A stretch of DNA of 64,000 nt from Cyclospora cayetanensis (taxonomy: Eukaryota; Apicomplexa; Conoidasida; Eucoccidiorida; Eimeriidae), in NCBI RefSeq assembly GCF_002999335.1, contig NW_020312481.1, forward strand, positions 1 to 64,000. Direction: 5' to 3'. Below the pieces are notes generated by a model. The model was given only the letters and a program-made list of their open reading frames with translations, was not told the DNA's origin and did no database searches. This document shows, in pieces, positions 46,992 to 57,961 of the stretch (position 1 is the first letter of the stretch; each line of letters begins with the position of its first letter). The position numbers were made by a program, and so were the translations under genes.

Positions 46992-49900
46992 ATACTTCGG
47001 CAATGTTTCTAATGGTGGCATACACCCGTTCTTGGTGAGAGCCCTCCTTGATATGTGGTTGCTGTCACCATGTCGTAGTTTACCCAGCAGCGCTGGCGCC
47101 GCTCAGCTGTAACGTGGAGCTAGAAGTCTCACAGGACTTGGCCTTGCCGTAGCGGCTCAACGTCAATTCGCTTTTTACCAGAAGCCTCGTTGGACGCGTT
47201 CGGGGGCAAGACAAGTGTGTTTCCCTTGCGGATGGCCACAGGTTGCTCCGGTTTAATCCACAGTGTTTGGTGCCGCTCGAAAGAATGCTTTTGCTAGCAC
47301 ATTTTTAATGATTTAAATAACACAAGAGGGTGTCGTGATACTAACGCTTCGAGCTGAGGTTTAGGATTGAGTGAAGGATACTGCTAGAAATCTGTGTGGA
47401 GCAAAAGTCCTACTGTACTCACTGTAGTGAACACGCATTGTTCGTCATACAGTAGGCAGCAAAACGACCGTATTTTAAGCAACCGCTTGTCCCTTCTTAG
47501 TGTCTTTGGAGAAGCATGTAAACAGAGCACACAGTTGCCCGACTGGTGAGGGGCTTGGAGAAACAGGCAACGTTTTCCGGAACCGGATGTTCGTAGATAG
47601 CTTTAAATTATACTCTCAAAGTTAGGTGAATGAAATTTGGTGTATTTTAGTGGCTTGCTTGTTCTTTTACGGGCAGCATGGGCTGTGGCTAAAGAACCAT
47701 CACTTTCATATGGCCCCATGTGTTAGCCTTGGTAATACGGGCAGCCAACAGTCTCTTTGGACCATACTTGGGACCGCAAGGGTAAACGGCCATTTAAGGA
47801 CAAAAGTGAGAGTCGTAGCCTTTAAAGCTTGTTCCATCGAACTTGAAGGATCTCGATTTTTTTTCAGTTTTTTCGTGGGGGGAGAACAAGATCTTATACA
47901 GCCCCGAGGTGTCTGCTGTACCGAAACGAACTGTGAGTTCCCCTTGTTGCTTACACTCTAGCGCTGCACGCTGTGTGCGCGGAGTCGAGGTGTGGGTCTC
48001 ACGAGGAAGAAAGTCTTGTAGAGAGTGCTCAATTGGTACAGGAACGAGACCCCCCAGAAGGAGGGGAGCATGAATGCTGAGAGGCATCAGGGTGTTCACT
48101 AGCTGAGCCCAGAGGCAGTATTAGGCTCCAAAGAAAAGCTCTTCGTCGGCCTCTAATGTCAGCAATGATGCTGCTTACCAATTTTGTCAAAAACTATGCA
48201 GTACATAATTGCGTTTGTGCTAGCAAAACTAAATTAATGCTTTCAGGGGCCGTAACTGACAAGGCAAATGCATAGTAACCGTAAATGCTTGGAAACTGTT
48301 TCATTTAGGAAAGCTAGGGGGAGGCAAAAACATGCATATTGAAGCAAGAGAAGAAAGATTTTAAAAACAGGGGATCTCGAAGACGCTGGGGCCTTACCAC
48401 TTCAGTCCTGTTTCTTCCTTGCGTTTCGATTGTCTGAAGAGGAGCAAAGAGGATCAGGTCGTGTTCTTCGAAATGTTCCTGCCTTTTCTCCGCTTCCCTT
48501 TAAGAATCCTATTTATAATTCGTATTTCATTCCTAGCATGACGTGTCGCGGCAATTTTTTAGGTGAGCCGCCCATAACGGCCTTTCTTCTTTTGGGAAGT
48601 TAGGGCTTCTGTACAAGGCAAACGAGGAAGAACGAACCTCTGAGGCTGTGGGATGCCCACGCCCATTCTTTGGCATTCATACTTACACCCCCGTAGAGTT
48701 ATTCTTCAGTTTTTGCTGCACTGCATACGCTGGCGTTTACACGGAAACACCTGCACCCGTGGGGCTTTAAAAACGATATTCAGACCTGCCAACATGAAGC
48801 TGCTGACGGCCCTTTTAATCAAACAGAACTGTCGGAAGTACAGGCTCTAACTAGGTACCACACCTCTAGGCAAGCCACGGCTTGGCGGCAGGCAGAATGA
48901 CATGTGCTTGGGTCATACAGGAAACGTTTCCACATGTGCTGAGCTTTAAGGTGAAACAACTGACGTTAACTTCCAGTAAGGGGCAGGGGAGAGTCACTGT
49001 CCTGCTGATTGTGTTTGAATAACTCAAGAGGTAGGTATTCTCCAAGCCATACACAGATTATGATCGAGGTGGTAGGCATGTGCATGTGAGTCTGAGATTT
49101 AGTGTTCACGGCTTTCGACCTATCAGTCAAATGGTGATGGCAGCGTCAACATCCATGGGACGAGTAAGGAATTTCATCTGGCGCTATGTTCATTCACGAC
49201 TGTCTCCCGCTAGAGACAGTAGGATCGGGCGGCAGGCTGACACCCCGCACACCTCGAGACATGACTAGGAACACTCAAGAATAATGCTATCCCGGACCAT
49301 AGCCCCCAAACCTCCTGAACTCTTTGAGCTCACGCGAGCGAAGCTTCCCGTACAACCTCTGTAGTGACCCAAGCTCTACTTAAACGCTTTCTACATCACT
49401 GTCTCTACATAATATCAAACAGCAGGATTGAACTTCGGAGTTGCTTTGTCCGTCCGTCAGGGAGTGCTGTTGAATGAGAGTCCTTTTTAACGATTGAAGA
49501 AGACGCAAAGCTGTGTGCGCGCTAGATGGTGCATGTAATTACCTATGAATGGTTAAAGTGCTTAGAGTTTGTATCTAGGCCTCCCTACCTGCGTGTCTCT
49601 CGAATATGTGAGGGGTACCCGAAGGAAAAGGAGGCAGCTCTTCGCGAAAAATTGCCAAAATTTTGGTGTTACGTTTATGACGATTATAGAGAGAAGCGCT
49701 CCTTTGGGGAGACAAATGAGCGTACCTGTCGGTAGCATCGCTTGGTTCGATGCGACTGTTCCCTGCGCATTTACTTGTTGTGGGGGCACTGGGATGTCAG
49801 GTTTCCCTACAACAAAATTCTGGCTGTGATGAAGTTATTAAATCATCTAACAACTTACCTCTTCTTTAGCGACAGTCAAGGGGAAAAGAAGCCTGGACGA

Positions 49901-50364
49901 ATGGAAGTAAAAGATGGCACAACAACAGTCTGTGGCGGGCAACCCCAGCTTGCAAGCTGATTTAAAGTGTAGAAGCTCCGTGACTGCTAGAAAGTCACAT
50001 TTTGTCAACCTTCAAGATGTCTATGGATGCATCGCTGAGGTTATGAAGACGAGAAAATTTTTATGGGCCGAATGATGGGGTAGAAGTGCTCTGAGATTTT
50101 ATAAACTGGTTGGAGGTGAACCTAAATTTAGCGCCCCCATATGAAGAGTGACCGGTGTTCCTCGAGACATCAAGTCAGAGGAAGAGCAATCACATGATGA
50201 CTCTACGGACTCAGAGTGAATCTTTTGCGCGCAGGTGTTAGTAGAGTTAAGCCCAGAGGAGAAGAGAAAGTCAGAGGGAACAAGGGCTCCCAAGTAACCA
50301 GACTGCTCCCCCTAATCGCATCTACATGTACCGAGAGATTGAGTGAAATAATCAGTAACTACAA
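46992..50364. other. Gene-poor stretch left of the decayed retroelement
   Basis: No supported cellular gene. A 52-codon open frame from ATG 49914 to a TGA at 50072, too short to interpret alone, lies just upstream of the retroelement and might be a gag remnant. Weak 8-bp inverted repeats occur (near 49198 and 49212). No long terminal repeat could be identified by eye. Confidence 0.45.
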
Positions 50365-53300
50365 GTGCAGGAAAAGATACAGGAGCTGAAGGAGTGTTTG
50401 GTGCTAGCGGAACAATTCTGCTTGGCAAGCAAAGAGGAGCACCAGGGCAGCGCAAAAGCACACCATGCAGGGTGCAGCGCAAAGAATGTGGCTGCAAAGG
50501 ATAGAGTCACATTCAGGCACTCAGCATGCGTCGATGCTGCGCTGCGACAAGGCGGCATTATTGGCCAAGAATTGATGGAGTTGGGTAAAACAAGACGCGA
50601 AGTATGTATGCTTTCCAAGGAGACGAGGCCAAAGTGCAATCTTCCTATTCATTTGATCACGCAATTCTGAAGACTAAGGTTTGCTGAAGGGCGGTAGAAA
50701 GCAAGATTGGCAAGGCGGCTGCAGTCAAATGCCACTTCAGCCCCTACTTGGGTTCTATCACTATGGCCTCTGACTTCTATGTTGAATCCATGTACCACGA
50801 AGGATTTTCAGGGAGGCCATGGATAACAATATGAAACGAAGAAGCGATGTAGAGATTGATTTGCCCATGGAGAGGTAGGCAGAAGCAACCTTTGGTTCCT
50901 TCAGCGACGCTCATTTCACATATCATAAGCAGTGTATAGTCAATACCTCGATAATTCAAGGGCAATTGCCATACGGGCGGTTCAGCACTGCTGAAAGAGA
51001 AGGTGGCTGTGAGCGTGCATCCTGTCTTCCTGGATCTACAACAGGTTCCTTTTACGTAGATCATACCAGCCGTTTGGTCTAGGCCTAAGAATTGCAGAAA
51101 GAGAGGAAAATAAGGACTTCTGCGGCCGCCCTAAGTAATGACGAGCTGCAAATACACTGGCCACCTGCTAGTCGCCGGCCTTCCCAGCATCAAGAGAAGC
51201 TTGCGTGGCAGGCGGATGATTTGTTGAGCTAAAGGCAAACTTCGAGAATTAGCCGAGGCTTGTGGGTAGGATTGGGGGATGGCTCTCTAAAAAGGATTGA
51301 AGGCGCCGGCCTGTTTGCGTAAGCTTTAAGCAGCTGAACAAGGTAACTGCAAAGCAAAAGTTCTCAATGCCTCATTGGCGGATTATCTGACAAAGGAGAC
51401 GCATCACCAATTTGCTCGACGCTAGACCGTATGATGGCTTCTTCAGACATTCCCATTCATTTTGTTGGCAGGCACGAAGCGATTTCCTTCCTCTCACCTG
51501 CAAGCTCGAGTAAAGCTGTATGCCATTTGGATTTGATATCCCGGCTAAGATGCAACTGCAAACAAGTAGGGGTTTTCAGAAGTCCAGGAATAAGCGGTGG
51601 TTGGCTGTCTACACGGTCGACGTCTCTCTATTACGCCAAAGTGTCCAAGCGCACCTACGGCAGCTGCGGCACGTACTTCAACTGCTCCGGGGCAGGCAGT
51701 CGTATGCTAAGGCACGACTTTTGCTAAGAAAATTCAAGCTTTCTGGGTTTCCACAGTTTGGCAGCAGCAGTTGAGACAGAACTGCTGAAAATTGAGGCAA
51801 TCGAGGCCTGTCCTTTTGCATTGCATTGCGCATCTGCAAAGGCATAACGAAGTTATGTGAGCTTGCATCCCAGTGCCGAAACCTCATTCCTGGAATTCCT
51901 CGAATGGCTACTCCCCTGTATAACTGAGTACTTAAGAAAACACCGTCTATGTCCCGGGCAGCAAAGGCAGATGCCGCAGCAAGGACACTACTACAATTTC
52001 CGGTAGCTGTTCGATTACGAGCGTTTTCCTCACTCAGGAGCCGATGCAAGTGACGTAACTGTGATGCGATACCTCAAATGGTTACGGATTTCTGAAACTT
52101 AGGCTATTACTGTTTACTCTCATCGCGTCGTCAAAACCGAGCAGCGGTGTCTAATGCAGAAACAGGGAATCAATGCCGTGTGGTGGGGCATTGGAAAGTG
52201 CCGGCAGTATAGACGTGGGCAGCATTTTTCTGTCCAGAAGGACTAGAATTCTTTAGCATAAATTACAAGGAATTTTAGGATTTCGAGAATCCTAATTGCA
52301 GTATGATATTACAGTGAAAAATATAAAGGGCGCCACTGATATCTTTACTGACGTGCCCTCGCGACGTCTCAAACTCACTATTATGCAGCACAACCGCTCT
52401 TGTCTCTAACACGCTTTTAGGTGCTACAAAAGGTACGTGGGTCGTATGCATATTAACACCCATGTGTCGCTCAGTATTGCCTAAAATCAAGAATGGCAAA
52501 TGGGTGAAGCTCGACCACCACGATGAGGAAGGCCTCTAGCGGTTAAAAACAAACCGAGGATTCCTTTGCTTTTACTCACAGGACTTCACTCTGCAGTAAT
52601 GATCTGTGCAAAGTCTATGCATCTGTCGTTTCGCGCCGCGGTGAAGTTCACAGTACTGATGGCATAAAACGCGACCCGCGGCAAAAGGGTGTGCCCTTGC
52701 TTGCCCAGAGCATCAGCAGCAGAAACCTTGCGGTCCTTCTAAACCTGTCGCCTTTTCGTAAAACCTCCCGGTTCCTAAACAACGTTTGTTGAATGATTCT
52801 GGACTCGATATTTGGACTGCCGAAGGTCGAGGTCAGGACGGCATCTACGTCGATCTCGGCGCACTCAGCATGCATGTCCATTTTCATTCCTCGTTCCAGC
52901 TACGTCACTAAGTACGAAACCGTACAGTTACACCTGAGTCACCTATGGAAGGGTCACATTTTCCCAAGGAGTCTGATTACAAATAGGGATTGAACGTGGA
53001 TTAGTATATTCTGGCATGCCTTCACGACTCGCCAGCGCATTGACCTCAATGTCACCCCTGCGAACTAACCCGAAGCAGATACAAGGACACAATACACCAA
53101 ACTCACTCCTGTGCAGCATCGACAAGTGTATACTTACACAGAAAACTTGTTTTGGCCGAATGATCTTTCTCGTGCCAATTGGATTTATGGTACAACAGCG
53201 CTGCTTTGGGCTCTCGCGCATCTATGGTCAACACTAAACAGCTCCTCTCTGATCTGGGCCTGGACGTGGTGGTTGGGGGCAGCCACATCCTTTTGGAGGC

Positions 53301-53900
53301 GAGGAAGTTGGGGGCTAGTGTGTTAGGGTGTGCCCAAAGTTCAAGAGAGACAGGCAGGCAACTATGATAAGCGGCAGTCGGCTGCCTATTTCGAGCCTGA
53401 AGTCTGGTCTTGGCGCATTAGCAGGCTTTGCGATGTGCACCTAAAGGTGACCAAAGGACATTTGAGTACCCGTGGGTAGATATATGTGCCGCTTTCTCAA
53501 GAATAATGCACTTTCCTACTTTTGATTGCCCTAGAATTCGACGTGCCACGAAACTATCGATACTGGCTTCCTGATGAAGTCTCAAAACTCTCCAAAATGA
53601 TTGCAGACTTATGACGCGGAGGCAGGCGACCCAAATGAAGGCAGACGATTCACAGCGAGCAAGGGATATGCTGAAGTTTAGGACTTTTGAACGCCGAAGG
53701 CTCACTGGACGGGAACTTCTAGCAGAGTATTGTGGGGAACGCCAACCTCCGTGGCTAATGGCAAAGCAGCTGCTGCACCCGTTGCCTACGGGAATATTTG
53801 TGGCTTTGTGCGGTTGGCCGAACGCCATTTGCCAGGGAGAGTATTCGAAGCGTTCCGCAAAGTTTGTCCTTCCCCAGCGCACGGTCTGCCTGAAATAGAT
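50365..53900 (+). mobile_element. Decayed Ty3/gypsy-type LTR retrotransposon, pol remnants
   Basis: Fragments of a retrotransposon pol appear on the plus strand in the order expected for Ty3/gypsy, broken by stops and frame changes. Reverse transcriptase pieces are RPVCVSFKQLNKVTAKQKFS at about 51303-51365 and, from 51520, MPFGFDIPAK, RWLAVYTVDV at the catalytic site (YxDD degraded to YTVDV) and QAHLRQLRHVLQLLRGRQSY. The connection/RNase H end appears at about 52302-52380 as IKGATDIFTDVPSRR, matching the family's VADALSRR motif. An integrase-core-like piece, VDICAAFSRIMHFP, lies at about 53464-53508. A gag-like helical peptide at 50365-50670 may belong to it. Catalytic residues are lost and no intact frame remains, so it cannot be active. 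Chromovirus-like elements are known from Eimeria. The outer limits are approximate because no LTRs were found. Confidence 0.72.
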
Positions 53901-55864
53901 ACCTTCATCTACGGATACTGCTGAAAACTTCCCTTGATAATTGCGAAGGCATCCTTTGCGGTCGGATTTATGTGCAAGCATCCTTAGGTGTGCTGCCCCA
54001 ACATTCTTCCTCATGCCTCCTTCAGGGCTTCTCAACAGACGGTGCTGCAACCAAGGGCTGTAGTTGCTTGCAAACCTTGCTCTAGGAAGCGCGGAGGCAT
54101 TGCTGAGCCAATGTTTATTTTCACTTCCTCCACCCATTTGTATTGTCTTCCGTTTGCTCTAGCAGGAGATGGTACGTTTCCACGACCCGGCACACTGCCA
54201 TGGCCATGTCTGTTTGCTCCTTCATTCCTTGTTGACTAGTGCGTGTGTCTTTCTGTTGTCAATTCTACATTAGCGGTTGACGTGCACATTTACTTTTCTC
54301 ATGGGTAGCAACACTGCGTGTTGTTGTAAGAACAGTACTCTGCAATGAATAAGATATAAGAACAGGCAAACCAGTGAGTCGATTTTTCATCAGTTTTCCT
54401 TAATAAAAGATGACCAGTATGGTAGAAAGTGAAGTGTAGTTTATCCCGCTAGGCCCGGGACAGCATATCGTATCAGCACTTGAGGGAGGGTTATGAGTAG
54501 CCACCCATAAAGCACCTGATTTTCAGTACTCTAAGGCCACAGGGTTGCCGCGGGTGGGGCTGGAGATGTTACCTGTGCACCTTGCGAAATTTCAGATTAA
54601 TCGCCCGCCGAGTTCCACATACACACAGTGTCATATTTCACGGGCACATAGCGTTAATTATTTAAGCGCGACGCTAGCTAACCTTTGCTGGGACAACCTA
54701 AATATATATGACCAAACAGGGCGTGCGGTTTTGGCATAACACCATCCTTTGTCTCTACGCATCGAGCTGCGCCAACTGCCAACGCAAATGAGCGGGCTAC
54801 ACCGTGCAACTTGCGAAAGGGGCCAAGATAATTGAGCCTCCAGTAATGAGCGATCGTTCTTCTTTGCAAAAATTACTGCTTGTCGATGGGATTCTACACC
54901 CCCGAGAAGAGAGGCTCGGTGCTTCCTAGCAAGAACTTTCGATCGCATACCCAAGTGAGTTAGAAGAAAGGGTGTGCTTCTTCAGGCTTGTGATCATTGC
55001 GCCACTCCTAATATTATGTTCGACGTGCAATTCACATGATAACCCTTAGACAGACCCGCGTATACATCGCAAAGGGGAAGTAGGGGTAGAGCTGGGTAGC
55101 TCGAGGGGACGAGCAAAAATGGAAGGAACGTGGTTTTAAGAGAGAGCAGTACCTTTGTTTCATGTTTCCTCCATATAATTTCACTTATGGCAATATATGG
55201 GTGCTTTCCTGTTGTTGTCTAGCTTCCTGATCCCTTTTTCGGCTGTCCCCAGTGCTTCGCGATTGGAGGTGCGATGGCCTAGCCACCGCACAAAGGCAAG
55301 TGCGAGGTAAATGGGGGAGGAATCCGGCGCATTTGCAGAGTTGAATGTGATGTAAAGCATCTATTCTTCAGGGCAGTGTTTCCCTGGAGAAAATGGCCAA
55401 AAGGCAAGGCTACAGATTTTCCCAGCCATAGAGAGTGCCTTCCAGCCCGTGCTTTGGGAGAGCCAACTCCTCGGCTTCTATCCTAAGAGGGAGGCGGGTC
55501 CTAGCGGCATTATACCGAACCACTGCTACAATCTCTCTATTTGCTTCGGTTTAACGCTTTGTCTGAGGCGGACTGCGAGGACTTTGCATTGTGGGTGGCC
55601 GCTAGTTACGGTACCTCACCAACCAGTAGAAGATGACGAATTAGGGGTCTTCTTTTTATGGATATACAGCTACTTTTCCGCTGGAATTTAAGGTGCTTTT
55701 ATTCACAAACTAGTAACGCTGTGGGGAGGAAGGATTCTTCTCGGTAGGCCCGCACCGGTGTAATATTTCTACTCAGTGTATCGCTGCTGGGACGTTGCAG
55801 TTAAGGCCGTGCCTCCTTCTCTAGAGCTAAAAAGAGCTCTCGAACAAACTTCTATTAGTAAAGA
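53901..55864. other. Gene-poor stretch right of the decayed retroelement
   Basis: About 2 kb without a supported gene. A frame at 55449-55691 (plus) ends just before the 55865 gene and has no motif. The right end should contain that gene's promoter. Confidence 0.45.
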
Positions 55865-57961
55865 ATGCAGGGAAGCTTTCAGGGCAATAGTCCCGTGGAG
55901 ATGATGGGATCGGTTCCTCATCGCGCGGCTGCAGAGGGTGCGAACTTCGCTTCTCTCCCTATCTCCGCCGTGGCAGACGCCACTATTACTTCAAATCAAG
56001 TGAAGCTTGAATTTGAGGTCCTGGATAACATACCACAGCAGCAACTCCGCCCTGCGAAGCGGCCCCGCAAGAAATTCATACACTGGACCGTTCCTCTCGT
56101 CATTGTGGCGGTGAGCGTCCTAGTTCTATGCGCTAAGGGGAGACCAGCAGCCATTAGTCTCCGCGAGGTAGTGCATTTGGCTTTGAGGGGACGCTTGCGG
56201 CCTGAAATACAGCCAGAGGTGAAGCCGGAGGAGAAACAAGCACCAGAGGAGGAGCTGGAGTTGAAGGGCGATCCGCAGCTTCCGAAAAAAATGCCAACCG
56301 AGCCAGAAGTGGAGGAAGTCGCGGAGCGTCCGCAGCCCGGTACTGCTGTCGCCGACAGCAGTGTGTCTGCTGCCGTGGTGCAACGGTTAGGGCTATTGGA
56401 GGAGGGGATGTTGGTGGCTAGGCAGTTGGCGAAGCTGACAGGCCGCGGTATTTTTACACTGCTTGCGCAGCTGCAGCACCAGATGGATGAGGCAGAGAGT
56501 CATGCAGAGGAGGCAGAAGCAGCGGCGACGGAGGAAGCAGGAGAGCGTAGCTGGAAGCGTGCTAGTAAGTGCGTACGTAATGCAGAAGAGCGCCTGCAAA
56601 CTTTGCAGATAGCTATCAAACAGATGATCAGCCAGCGCCACCACATTTTCGAAGACCGCGTGTCTCGGGTGGACCGGTATGCAGAGGCTCTTGAGGATTA
56701 TGCACCTGCAAATGATTTTGTGCAAGCATCTTTGAAGACGCTGCGGCTTTTAGAGGCCGAGTCCGCCGCAGAGCTGCAATTGGCTAGGCTGGCTGCTAAA
56801 TCTCTAGAAGATGCACCGCTCGCCACAGTAGAGCCAGGACTCATAGAGCTTATGGATGGGTGGGTTACCGACCTCCAGGTTTTGGTTGATGCCACAAAGC
56901 GTGTAGGGCAGAATGAATCTTGTGGAAGCACGCTTCTGAAGAACGCGGTTTACCAGCTGTGGTCAACGTTGGACAATCAGCTCGTGGAAGCTATGATTCT
57001 TGATAAGACCGATTTGGCGCTTTTGAAAGCCACGCACCTGGAGCTGTACAAAGAGGAGGGCCTGAGCGATATTGCTTCATTTGATGGGGAGTCTTGGACT
57101 CAATTTGAGGGGTTTGCAAAGAAAATCCGATTCCTTCTGCGAGAATATGACGGGATCCGCGCATTGTTCACCAGTGCTAGAACGCTGCAGGAGTTCACTT
57201 CAAGGCGCAAGTCCGCTGAGGAGGCTTTCGAACTCCGTGAAGCGGTGCTTACCAAACTAAGGCAATTTGAAGGAAAGCAGCTTCAAGTCACATACCCCGA
57301 ACATGCCAATCAAATAATGCAGGCCTATGTCTCCATCGCCGAGAAAGCCGTCGAGCGCGCTGCGAGCATCGGAGCATCGACAAATGCGAGGTTTGAGGCA
57401 ATGAGGCTGGACATTACTGAAGGTGGCTTCGTCCCGTTGCCCCCAGCACAGTCAATACACTACTTGGCGAGCTCGCTCTTCACGAATCTTCTTAAAGACG
57501 TGCAGAACCTCGAGAAGGAAGTCGGCATTACTTTGGCTAGAGCAAAGCGCCATTTGGAATCCATTATGGGTGACCATACCGCAATGCCCCCAGGTATTGC
57601 CCAACGCATGGAATTGGCAAGAATGTACTGCATGAAGGCAGCAGAAAATTCATTTATGATGTTTGGGCTTGAACAACAGGCAAAACAGCTCGTTTCTGAG
57701 TTCAGCCTGCTAGAGGTACTTGATAAAGACTTGACAGAAAGCGTTCGGCTGTTTCATCTCTCCCGGAGGTACACTTTTCTCGAAAGTGGCCAGGAGCATG
57801 AGGAGGCCATGCGCTTAACGGAGTCGTTTCAGACACTCCTCCAAAAGGCGCGGGCATCAATGGGCTTTACTCAGATCGCCGAAGCTGCCGCAGACCTCAG
57901 AGTGACCGTGGACAAACTCAGGCGATTAGTCTACAAACACCAAAGAGGGATTTTGCGCTAA
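55865..57961 (+). CDS. Intronless membrane-anchored helical protein, unknown family
   Basis: A single exon encodes 698 aa. Residues 1-70 are soluble and end in a basic patch (RPAKRPRKKF). One hydrophobic segment follows (HWTVPLVIVAVSVLVLCA, about 73-90) and then a basic stretch, so this is a single-pass signal-anchor protein; orientation is not certain because both flanks are basic. A Pro/Glu/Lys-rich linker (about 118-160) precedes roughly 530 residues of almost continuous predicted helix with heptad-like Ala/Glu/Leu spacing, for example LRQFEGKQLQVTYPEHANQI and AAADLRVTVDKLRRLVYKHQ. There are no homopolymer runs and few cysteines. Large lineage-restricted families of such proteins exist in Eimeria, but I cannot name this one. 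The sequence supports neither an enzyme nor a surface-antigen (SAG) assignment. Confidence 0.87.
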   Translation: MQGSFQGNSPVEMMGSVPHRAAAEGANFASLPISAVADATITSNQVKLEFEVLDNIPQQQLRPAKRPRKKFIHWTVPLVIVAVSVLVLCAKGRPAAISLREVVHLALRGRLRPEIQPEVKPEEKQAPEEELELKGDPQLPKKMPTEPEVEEVAERPQPGTAVADSSVSAAVVQRLGLLEEGMLVARQLAKLTGRGIFTLLAQLQHQMDEAESHAEEAEAAATEEAGERSWKRASKCVRNAEERLQTLQIAIKQMISQRHHIFEDRVSRVDRYAEALEDYAPANDFVQASLKTLRLLEAESAAELQLARLAAKSLEDAPLATVEPGLIELMDGWVTDLQVLVDATKRVGQNESCGSTLLKNAVYQLWSTLDNQLVEAMILDKTDLALLKATHLELYKEEGLSDIASFDGESWTQFEGFAKKIRFLLREYDGIRALFTSARTLQEFTSRRKSAEEAFELREAVLTKLRQFEGKQLQVTYPEHANQIMQAYVSIAEKAVERAASIGASTNARFEAMRLDITEGGFVPLPPAQSIHYLASSLFTNLLKDVQNLEKEVGITLARAKRHLESIMGDHTAMPPGIAQRMELARMYCMKAAENSFMMFGLEQQAKQLVSEFSLLEVLDKDLTESVRLFHLSRRYTFLESGQEHEEAMRLTESFQTLLQKARASMGFTQIAEAAADLRVTVDKLRRLVYKHQRGILR

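Noticed and set aside
51678..52049. 123-codon minus-strand open frame
   Set aside because: It overlaps the reverse transcriptase remnant on the opposite strand and has no recognisable motif.
53418..54137. 239-codon minus-strand open frame
   Set aside because: It lies antisense to the integrase-like remnant of the plus-strand retroelement and shows no domain; treated as a chance frame.
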